A DNA stretch of 10,940 nucleotides from JBMNUL01 sp050946255 (GTDB lineage: Bacteria > Actinomycetota > Coriobacteriia > Coriobacteriales > CADBOM01): positions 1 through 10,940 of the forward strand of contig JBMNUL010000088.1 of assembly GCA_050946255.1 (NCBI GenBank), given 5' to 3'. Both the position numbers and the translations under genes were made by a program. How positions within the stretch are numbered: position 1 is the stretch's first letter; every line of letters begins with the position of its first letter. The notes under the pieces are model-generated. The model was not told where the DNA came from. It searched no databases and was given only the letters and a program-made list of their open reading frames with translations. This document shows positions 1 through 5,428 of this stretch, piece by piece.

Positions 1-4
1 TATC

Positions 5-97
5 TGGCGGAGGAGGGGGGATTCGAACCCCCGAGACGGGGAACTCCCGCCTAACGGTTTTCGAGACCGCCGCATTCAACCGCTCTGCCACCCCTCC
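5..97 (-). tRNA. tRNA-Ser (anticodon CGA)
   Basis: On the minus strand the sequence folds as a class II tRNA with a long variable arm. The acceptor stem GGAGGGG pairs with CTCCTCC (one G-U), followed by discriminator G and an encoded CCA at 5-7. The T arm GGGGG-TTCGAAT-CCCCC is perfect. The anticodon loop CTCGAAA gives anticodon CGA, which reads UCG serine codons. The long variable arm and the G discriminator fit serine. It is one of two tandem serine tRNAs. Confidence 0.96.
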
Positions 98-144
98 GCT
101 TGGTTGGTTTTGGCTGCGGTTGCAACTAAACAAAAAAGTCGGTA

Positions 145-237
145 TGGCGGAGAGCTAGGGATTTGAACCCTAGATACGGTTTCTTGCCGTATACACGATT
201 TCCAATCGTGCGCCTTCGACCTCTCGGCCAGCTCTCC
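145..237 (-). tRNA. tRNA-Ser (anticodon GGA)
   Basis: This is a minus-strand class II tRNA with acceptor stem GGAGAGC/GCTCTCC, discriminator G and encoded CCA at 145-147. The T arm is TAGGG-TTCAAAT-CCCTA. The anticodon loop TTGGAAA gives GGA, which reads UCC and UCU serine codons. The variable arm is long (TACGGCAAGAAACCGTA forms a hairpin). It lies 47 bases upstream, in its own transcription direction, of the CGA serine tRNA, so the two are probably cotranscribed. A -10-like TACAAT lies at 251-256 on the minus strand, but no good -35 is visible. Confidence 0.96.
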
Positions 238-357
238 ATTTCCATATCCGATTGTATTCCGACTCGCAATGAGGCGAGTGCGGCAAATGCGAGTATATCA
301 TTAAACACAAGAAGTGGCATAGATATACGCCGGTCGAGCGGGAATGGCGGTAACACG

Positions 358-1179
358 ATGTGCGGTAGATTCACCAAATTGACCTACGAAGAGGTCGTTA
401 ACGTCATCGGGCATGTCGAATATGGCAATCCAATCGACGTGGGGCTTTTCGAGAGGGGATCGAATGCGGCTGCACTCGATGGCAACGGTCGCTCTTCTCG
501 CGATGCCTACCCTGGCTCGGTTGCCTATGTGATCGTTCCAAGGGCACAGCTTTCAGAACAAGGTTTCGAAAACGAGGAAAGCTCTCTTGAGACCAACGCC
601 AATGCGAGCGAACTTGTCCCCATGAAAATGAACTGGGGATTCTCTGTGAGCTGGAACGACAATCCTGTCTTCAACACTAGAATCGAGACCGCGCTCACGA
701 GCAAGATGTGGTCGGAATCAATTCAGAACCGCCGCTGCATTGTGCCAACGCTCGGGTTTTATGAGTCTCACTCTTCCGAGCAGACCTACTCCTCAATAAG
801 CGGCCGGAAAATAAAGCGACCCTACAAATTCAATATAGGGGAATCTGATCTGCCAGTTACTTTTCTAGGTGGAATTTGGAAAGATGGGTGCTTTTCCATC
901 ATGACCACCGAGCCGAACGACGTGGTTTCCCAAGTTCACAACCGGATGCCGCTCGTATTGAGGCCTGGGGAAATCGAAGAATGGCTCGAAGGCGACTTCA
1001 TGAGCCTCGTGGACAGGTCGAATGTCGAACTGGTTTCACAGGGGATCGGCAAGCTTGCCGGGCATGCGCCTTACAAGGCGGGTGGCAAGTCTGCAAATCG
1101 TGCTGGCGGCAGGCCCACACACGGCAACTCCGACAAAAAGGGCTCTGGAGGCGAGCCGGAACAACTATCGCTTTTCTAA
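358..1179 (+). CDS. SRAP-family abasic-site DNA-protein crosslink protein (YedK/HMCES-like)
   Basis: A 273-residue SRAP protein. The family seals abasic sites in single-stranded DNA by forming a thiazolidine crosslink through Cys2, which protects stalled forks. The start at 358 is chosen because the product must begin Met-Cys-Gly-Arg-Phe for Cys2 to become the N-terminal nucleophile; the in-frame codons upstream run through the tRNA gene. Visible family residues are C2, N106 in NTRIET, E136 in GFYES (the family usually has Trp after the Glu) and H194 in HNRMP. The C-terminal tail (about 238-273) is Gly/Lys/Ser rich and looks disordered. It ends exactly in QLSLF, which matches the bacterial sliding-clamp-binding consensus. 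The ribosome site is weak (GGCGG upstream). No LexA-type box was seen in 238-357. Confidence 0.93.
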   Translation: MCGRFTKLTYEEVVNVIGHVEYGNPIDVGLFERGSNAAALDGNGRSSRDAYPGSVAYVIVPRAQLSEQGFENEESSLETNANASELVPMKMNWGFSVSWNDNPVFNTRIETALTSKMWSESIQNRRCIVPTLGFYESHSSEQTYSSISGRKIKRPYKFNIGESDLPVTFLGGIWKDGCFSIMTTEPNDVVSQVHNRMPLVLRPGEIEEWLEGDFMSLVDRSNVELVSQGIGKLAGHAPYKAGGKSANRAGGRPTHGNSDKKGSGGEPEQLSLF

Positions 1180-1366
1180 TTACACGTGAAATCCATTTTT
1201 CTATGGATTGCTCTCATTATGGGGCGTTCTGCTGGTGTTTCGCCCAATTCTCCTAGATAAAAACCCCGAAAGATGTTTACATACAACATATGCCAAATGG
1301 TCTAGAGAGGAAATGCGAGCTCCTTGGATGACCATCAATGCAGGCGTCGAAGCGAAAGGGTCTGCC

Positions 1367-2014
1367 ATGTCTGATGAAAACAATTCCAAAGATGAGATAG
1401 TCAACGATAATTCTTCAGCAACTGAACCTGAGGAAGAGCACAGGAAAAAGCTCAGCTCCACGAATTCTCCGCTGCTTTCGTCTCAGTCGGATTTAGTCGA
1501 TCTTGATATCGACGAGGACCTGCAGAAAATCCTCTATTATGCGTTCGATGAGGCCACGAAGAAAATCGAGAATGGCGAGGATATGGTTCCGTTCACCCTC
1601 ACGTTGGCCGGCGATGACGTTTTCATGGACGAGCATCCCGGAGATGAGACGGAGCAGTGCTTCGACTCGGCCAAGAAATCGGTCAACCTGGTGGCTCATC
1701 TGGCCAACGCGTATGTCTTCTGCTACGACGGATTCATCAATACCGAAGATGGAGAAGAGTACGATATGCTGATTTGCGAGCTTGGGATCAAGAACGAGCC
1801 CAAGGGCAATGGTTATGGGCTCGTCTACAGGATCAATGAGGACGATGACAGCGTCGTGTTCGATGAGGCAATGCTCGACTTGGGAGAGGTCGACAACCTG
1901 TTCGACCCTGACCAGGTCGCCGCTGCAGAGGCCATTGCCGAAGCCTATAGGAATGTCGAGAGAGAAGAGGCTGGAGCCGATAGCGAGGAAGCAGGGGAGT
2001 CGGATTCCGAGTAA
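1367..2014 (+). CDS. acidic protein of unknown function
   Basis: A 215-residue protein that I do not recognise as a named family. Residues 1-45 are polar and acidic and probably disordered. The middle (about 45-180) looks folded, with helix-forming FDEATKKIENGE, the stretches VPFTLTLAGDD and HPGDETEQCFDSAKKS, and the aromatic AYVFCYDGFI. The tail is again very acidic (EEAGADSEEAGESDSE). No signal peptide, membrane segment or catalytic motif is visible. The start at 1367 is preferred because AAAGGG lies 6 bases upstream and the protein then begins MSDENN. An in-frame ATG at 1313 follows AGAGAGG too closely, and an earlier one at 1208 has no ribosome site. It converges with the PARG-like gene at a shared terminator. 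The length and acidic flanks suggest a soluble cytoplasmic protein; its function is unknown. Confidence 0.8.
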   Translation: MSDENNSKDEIVNDNSSATEPEEEHRKKLSSTNSPLLSSQSDLVDLDIDEDLQKILYYAFDEATKKIENGEDMVPFTLTLAGDDVFMDEHPGDETEQCFDSAKKSVNLVAHLANAYVFCYDGFINTEDGEEYDMLICELGIKNEPKGNGYGLVYRINEDDDSVVFDEAMLDLGEVDNLFDPDQVAAAEAIAEAYRNVEREEAGADSEEAGESDSE

Positions 2015-2082
2015 GGTTCGGAACTGATACTTGTGTGGAGAACGCGCCGGTCGCTGCCCTCGAGCATCTTTCCAGAAAAAGG

Positions 2083-2117
2083 AGATGGTCGTTGCAAATG
2101 ATTTGCAGCGACCATCT
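2083..2117. terminator. bidirectional intrinsic terminator between convergent genes
   Basis: A near-perfect 17-bp inverted repeat (2083-2099 with 2101-2117, one G-U wobble) has its loop centred on AAATGATTT. On the plus strand it is followed by the moderately T-rich ATCATTTTCAT, and on the minus strand by CCTTTTT (from 2082 downward). It sits between the ends of the acidic-protein gene (+) and the PARG-like gene (-), so it probably ends both transcripts, more strongly on the minus strand. Confidence 0.85.
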
Positions 2118-2174
2118 ATCATTTTCATATGCAGGGAGATGAGGTTCGAGAATTGCTCCTTGGTAGAAAATAGA

Positions 2175-3026
2175 CTACCTTAGAGTGATGCCCTCGGGCA
2201 GGTCGAAGTCGAGGACGAATCCATCGTCGTCATCATCGTTTTCATCTTCATCCGACTTCGGCTTCTCTTCTGGAGCAGGCTTTCCAAACGCAGCGTGGAA
2301 CGCGTCGAATTCGCTGCGCTGAACTGCAAACACGACCTTCTTGAACATGCCGGGGTGTGCATCGAGCCATCCCTTGAACAGGCTTATAACCGCATCGGTG
2401 TCGTTTCCAGCAAACCCGCAACCAAACGCAGGCAAAATGAGAACATCGCATTCGCTTACCGCGGCGATTCTCATTGCAGCCTCTATGCGGCGCTGGAGCT
2501 CTCCATCGCATTCCTTGACGTCTCGGTGGTTCTGAAGTGCGCGCTCTCGATTAGGTGCTGCCATCACGATGATGTCGGCCTTGCGAACATTGCCACGTGT
2601 GAACATGACGTCCGGCAACAACATGGCCCTGTTGGTGAACAGCTGACCGCGTTGGTAATCGCGGTTTTCCGCGTAGTACTTGTCCTGCATTCCACAGAGA
2701 ATCGGGTAGAGGTCGCTCTCGGAGCAGAGTTGCTGCTCGGGGCCGAAAGAGCCACCCTCGTAATTTCCGCCGGGTCGCGTGAAGGAAGCTGGGTCGAGAA
2801 TCGTCACCTTGCCCTCGGAGTCGAACAGCACATCGGCGGCAAACCTGTTGGTGACGTCTGTTTCGGTCGAATCGAATCTAGGCTCTGGCAATGCCAGCTC
2901 TTCTCCCTCTCCCTCAGCGAAAATTCTCGCGTTTGAAAGAGTGCTGGAAATCTCGGCTGAGAAAACCTGCTTCATGAGAGCAATGTGCTTTGCGGCCTCT
3001 TTGGCTCGTTCGTCTTTGTTGGGCAT
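2175..3026 (-). CDS. TIGR02452/DUF2263 family, bacterial PARG-like macro-domain protein with altered catalytic loop
   Basis: A 283-residue protein of the microbial poly(ADP-ribose) glycohydrolase family, which removes ADP-ribose from proteins using a macro-domain fold. Family features include LDPASFTRPGG (80s), LCSESDLYP (100-108), FTRGNVRKADIIVMAAPN (142-159), and LPAFGCGFAGND (198-209), equivalent to the usual GAFGCGVFGN loop. The catalytic loop normally reads GGG-x(6-8)-QEE. Here it is GGN (86-88), seven residues, then PEQ (96-98), so the second glutamate, the acid in characterised enzymes, appears to be glutamine. The protein may bind ADP-ribose without hydrolysing it, or work differently. 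The C terminus (251-283) is a Lys/Asp/Glu-rich tail. The start is supported by AAGGA 7 bases upstream. It is divergent from the VWA gene, with which the family often travels. Confidence 0.85.
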   Translation of the reverse strand: MPNKDERAKEAAKHIALMKQVFSAEISSTLSNARIFAEGEGEELALPEPRFDSTETDVTNRFAADVLFDSEGKVTILDPASFTRPGGNYEGGSFGPEQQLCSESDLYPILCGMQDKYYAENRDYQRGQLFTNRAMLLPDVMFTRGNVRKADIIVMAAPNRERALQNHRDVKECDGELQRRIEAAMRIAAVSECDVLILPAFGCGFAGNDTDAVISLFKGWLDAHPGMFKKVVFAVQRSEFDAFHAAFGKPAPEEKPKSDEDENDDDDDGFVLDFDLPEGITLR

Positions 3027-3141
3027 GGTGCTTCCTTCTCTGTGTTTCTGAAGTTCCGTAATTACGATGCTAAGTCATCAAATCAAACTATTTCAATGTC
3101 TATCGGCTGATTTGCAATATTTACGCGATAAAGGAGATTTA

Positions 3142-3168
3142 ATGGGGAAACTTTTGTATATGCAATAG
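3142..3168 (+). other. possible 8-codon leader ORF with strong ribosome site
   Basis: An ATG at 3142 follows a perfect AAGGAG (3131-3136) with 5-base spacing and reads MGKLLYMQ before a TAG stop at 3166-3168. It lies in the 416-base gap between the divergent PARG-like and VWA genes, about 275 bases upstream of the VWA start. It could be a leader peptide, a remnant or chance. Nothing else in the sequence supports its translation. Confidence 0.25.
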
Positions 3169-3317
3169 TTACCAACTTGATAATTACGCTATTGAATTTA
3201 GTGCGAGCTAGGCAGGGTTTCTGCTCCAATAGATCCTGTTGTTCAAACGTAGCCTGCGGGGTTACCTTTTCAAGTCCCTTTTCAGAGACACTTTTCCCGT
3301 AAGGAAGTTCGGCAGCA

Positions 3318-3394
3318 AATTGCCAATCCGAGAATCGGCATTCGACGGCAATTGATGTCGAACCGTAAACGAGAGGCAGGCCAAAGCGCCTGCC
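3318..3394 (+). promoter_or_regulatory. structured leader upstream of the VWA gene, with possible pseudoknot
   Basis: The gap 3027-3442 holds no recognisable gene, but its 3' part is rich in pairing. AATTGCC (3318-3324) pairs with GGCAATT (3347-3353) around a small CCGA-GAA-TCGG hairpin (3328-3338). TTCGAC (3341-3346) pairs with GTCGAA (3357-3362), and its loop contains the same GGCAATT, so the two helices could form a pseudoknot. A third, perfect hairpin is GGCAGGC (3375-3381) with GCCTGCC (3388-3394). This lies 49 bases before the VWA start and has no T tract, so it is not an obvious terminator. The promoter was not located with confidence. No known riboswitch class was recognised. Confidence 0.4.
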
Positions 3395-3442
3395 AGGCAG
3401 CTCGCTACATGCATCGATGTTGGCGAGAGATAGGAGTGAATC

Positions 3443-4087
3443 ATGAAAAAGGGAGCAACTGAGCTGGTTCTCATCATCGATCGCAGCGGTTCTATGTCTG
3501 GATTAGAGAGCGACACGATAGGAGGCATCAACGGAATCCTCCGCGAGCATCGCCAACTAGATGAGAATTGCCTGATCTCGATTGTGCTGTTCAATCATAC
3601 GACCAAGGCGCTCTTCGATCGTCAGCCCATCTACAAGGTTCGAAATCTGACCGAAAGTGATTACAAACCCGCAGGAAGCACGGCATTGCTCGACGCAGTT
3701 GGGAATTCTATCAGCCACATATCAAAGGTCCAGGGCTACTTGCCAGAGGAGTTCCGAGCTGAGCATGTGATCTTCGCAATTACAACAGATGGACTCGAAA
3801 ACTCTTCAAAGAAATTCACGAAGCAGGAGCTGCGAAAGCTCATCGAGGCCAAGCAGGAGATGGGATGGGAGTTCCTGTATCTGGGTGCGAACGTCGACGC
3901 CTTCGAGGAAGGGGCGAGCATTGGGATTGCCAGGGACAGGATTGCAAACTACGTGCCAGACGACCGTGGCACGGAACGCATGTTCCATTCTATTGCGGTC
4001 GGTACGGCGAGGATACTCGAGTCCCCAGGTCGCATCGATGGCAGTTGGGCGGACGATGTAAACGAGGACTATGAGTCAAGAAAGTAG
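3443..4087 (+). CDS. stand-alone VWA-domain protein with intact MIDAS
   Basis: A 214-residue protein made almost entirely of one von Willebrand factor A domain. The metal-ion-dependent adhesion site is complete: DRSGS at 13-17 (D13, S15, S17), T80 in AGSTALLDA and D116 in TTDGLENSS. FLYLGANVDAFE (144-155) is the characteristic last strand and loop of this small cytoplasmic VWA family. There is no signal peptide or membrane anchor, so it should act inside the cell, probably as a metal-dependent binding or scaffold protein. The start follows TAGGAG with 6-base spacing. From memory, close relatives in Firmicutes and Actinobacteria often sit beside TIGR02452 proteins and macro/HTH proteins, as here. 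Its exact partner is unknown. Confidence 0.9.
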   Translation: MKKGATELVLIIDRSGSMSGLESDTIGGINGILREHRQLDENCLISIVLFNHTTKALFDRQPIYKVRNLTESDYKPAGSTALLDAVGNSISHISKVQGYLPEEFRAEHVIFAITTDGLENSSKKFTKQELRKLIEAKQEMGWEFLYLGANVDAFEEGASIGIARDRIANYVPDDRGTERMFHSIAVGTARILESPGRIDGSWADDVNEDYESRK

Positions 4088-4121
4088 CCGCCTGAAACGT
4101 CAGGTAGAAAGTTCTGCGGTG

Positions 4122-4192
4122 GTAACTGCTCGTGGCGATTGTCGCTGCGAGCAGTTACTGAGCAGATCAACGTGCGCTCGTGGCTGCTGCTC
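4122..4192 (+). other. two consecutive hairpins after the VWA gene
   Basis: GTAACTGCTCG (4122-4132) pairs perfectly with CGAGCAGTTAC (4148-4158), with an inner GCGA/TCGC helix (4135-4138 with 4142-4145). Directly after it, GAGCAG (4160-4165) pairs with CTGCTC (4187-4192). Neither is followed by a T tract, so they are poor intrinsic terminators. They could protect the VWA mRNA 3' end or act with Rho. A smaller CCTGA-AACG-TCAGG hairpin lies at 4091-4104. The 4088-4410 gap otherwise holds only the tandem repeat. Confidence 0.45.
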
Positions 4193-4247
4193 ACGGGGAC
4201 TGTCCGCATTCATTTATCAACATGAGATAATGCCCTTGTGCGTTTTT

Positions 4248-4395
4248 CCCATCTAGTTGGACTCGCAGTGGGGCAGGGAGGGCTTTCGGCGTTCTGTTCC
4301 CATCTAGCTGGACTCGCAGTAGGACAGAAAGGGCTTTCGGCGTTCTGCCACCGAATTTCCCCATCTAATTTGGCCCGCAGTGGGTCAGGAGAGGA
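4248..4395 (+). repeat. three imperfect tandem units upstream of the HTH gene
   Basis: Three units begin at 4248, 4299 and 4360 (spacing 51 and 61). Each starts CCCATCTA, continues with a T-rich step into TGG-N-C-CGCAGT, then a G/A-rich tract. Units 1 and 2 also share GGGCTTTCGGCGTTCTG, while unit 3 is shorter and diverged. The CCCA at the start can pair with TGGG after GCAG in units 1 and 3. The array ends in GGAGAGGA (4388-4395), the nearest candidate ribosome site for the next gene, so the repeats lie in its promoter or leader. They may be operators for the HTH protein or a structured leader; the sequence alone does not decide. Confidence 0.7.
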
Positions 4396-4410
4396 CCTGG
4401 GTTAGTTTTG

Positions 4411-5235
4411 ATGGATTCCATACGTGAATATTTGAAGGCTCAGGGGTTGGATGCGGAGCTTCTGCTCTCAGATCGTGGAAGACTCGCCAGCGCGCTCCCA
4501 GAATTCGGAGAAGTATCCGATTACATCGATGAGGCTCTCATCGAGGAGGGTGTGGCGGAGTTCGTAGCCGGTTCGGCCTCATTGGAAAATCGAGGACTCG
4601 ATTTCGAGGAAAGAGAATCGGAACTTGAGTCGGAAGTCGACACGGCGGAAAATCTCCAGGTCGAAAGTACCCTCTCCGAAAGACCTCATGCAAAGAGGGC
4701 GCTCTCCTCTCCTGCTTCATATAGAAAATCCCCTACTGTGACAAGTGCTCCAGGTATGGACACCTTGGAAGAGCTTTCCGTGGCTGCTTCTACTTCAGCT
4801 CTTCCAGAGATTGGCTCGCTGGAAGATCTTTCCAAGGCAGCATCGATTGCGGAGGCTCCCGAAAAAGACAAGCTGGATGAGCTACTGGAATCGCTCGATG
4901 CGGGATTTTCCGAGACACTTCTCAAGCTCATAGACGAGCGCGGGATGAAGGACTCAGATGTCTACAAGCGGGCAAACATCACGAGGCAGCACTTCTCCAA
5001 GATTCGTTCCAACCCAAAATATCAGCCAACCAAGAAGACCGTCTTTGCGCTGGCGATTGCGCTCGAACTCGATATCGACCAAACGCGCATGTTGCTGGCC
5101 CGCGCTGGGTTTGCAATAAGCCATGCCTCCAAGCTCGACGTAGTGGTGGAGTACTACATTACGAATGGGGTATATGACATCATGCGAATCAACACGATGC
5201 TCTTCGCGTTGGATCTCCCACTGCTCGGAGCATGA
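4411..5235 (+). CDS. HTH protein with low-complexity N terminus (macro-associated C-terminal domain)
   Basis: A 274-residue protein. The C-terminal 110 residues (about 165-274) form a recognisable module: SETLLKLIDERGMKDSDVYKRANI, QHFSKIRSNPKYQPTKKTVFALAIALEL, then LLARAGF, VVEYYITNGVYDI and the ending LFALDLPLLG. From memory this Xre/Cro-like fold is commonly fused behind an ADP-ribose macro domain in other bacteria. Here no macro domain is present. Residues 1-50 may form a small helical domain. Residues 55-115 are acidic and then Ser/Pro/Lys rich. Residues 118-155 hold an imperfect duplication (LEELSVAASTSALPE and LEDLSKAASIAEAPE). The start is uncertain: GGAGAGGA lies 15 bases upstream of ATG 4411, and an in-frame TTG at 4408 would be slightly closer. 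It probably binds DNA or regulates this neighbourhood. Confidence 0.85.
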   Translation: MDSIREYLKAQGLDAELLLSDRGRLASALPEFGEVSDYIDEALIEEGVAEFVAGSASLENRGLDFEERESELESEVDTAENLQVESTLSERPHAKRALSSPASYRKSPTVTSAPGMDTLEELSVAASTSALPEIGSLEDLSKAASIAEAPEKDKLDELLESLDAGFSETLLKLIDERGMKDSDVYKRANITRQHFSKIRSNPKYQPTKKTVFALAIALELDIDQTRMLLARAGFAISHASKLDVVVEYYITNGVYDIMRINTMLFALDLPLLGA

Positions 5236-5280
5236 GTGGGCAGCGGGAAATGCCCCAGTGTTATCATTCGGCACGAAGAG

Positions 5281-5392
5281 GGAATGTTGGTGGAGAACCG
5301 TTACAAAAGGGGAAGCCAACGGGTGTCGTGCTCGAATAGCCCCTGCTGCATATTCGGTGTGCCGTGAGTAGTGCGAGTTCAGATACCATTCC
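5281..5392 (+). promoter_or_regulatory. candidate short cobalamin riboswitch (divergent) upstream of larE-like gene
   Basis: Several blocks appear in the order and spacing of cobalamin (B12) aptamers. GGAAT (5281-5285) can pair with ATTCC (5388-5392) as the closing stem, with GGT (5289-5291) facing ACC. ACAAAAGGGGAAGCC (5303-5317) resembles the AAnAGGGAA block. CGGG-TGTCGTG-CTCG (5320-5334) has a 4-bp stem and a 7-base loop starting TG, like the GGTGAAA-TCC hairpin. GCCCCTGCTGC (5339-5349) resembles the GCCCCCGCTACTGT box, and GAGTTCAGATACC (5375-5387) resembles GAGTCAGGATACC. CGG-TGTG-CCG (5355-5364) could be the short 3' hairpin of the compact class. Some highly conserved bases differ, such as the AAA in the loop, so it may be a variant or decayed. 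It ends 36 bases before the larE start. Confidence 0.5.
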
Positions 5393-5428
5393 TTTAGATT
5401 TTCGAGATTGGGAATTCCAGGAGGGAAC

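Noticed and set aside
5..237. Serine tRNA pair as an attachment site of a genomic island
   Set aside because: No integrase gene and no tRNA 3'-end duplicate were seen elsewhere in the window.
163..357. N-terminal extension of the SRAP protein to 163
   Set aside because: It would be translated from within the serine tRNA gene, and the family requires Met-Cys-Gly at the start so that Cys2 becomes N-terminal.
1190..1209. Hairpin AATCCAT-loop-ATGGATT after the SRAP gene as a terminator
   Set aside because: The stem is only 7 bp and AT rich, and no T tract follows. It is at best a weak structure.
1493..2128. A 211-residue open frame on the minus strand opposite the acidic-protein gene
   Set aside because: It is fully antisense to a gene with a good ribosome site, runs through the terminator hairpin, and has no family resemblance or ribosome site of its own.
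2295..2936. A 213-residue open frame on the plus strand opposite the PARG-like gene
   Set aside because: It is a shadow of the recognisable TIGR02452 gene on the other strand, with no motif of its own.
4121..4131. Shared 11-mer GGTAACTGCTC between the hairpin after the VWA gene and the repeat at 6285-6295
   Set aside because: Several 11-base matches are expected by chance in a window this size, and the flanks do not match.
4248..4395. CRISPR array
   Set aside because: There are only three diverged units, most of each unit is repeated rather than spacer, and no cas gene is nearby.
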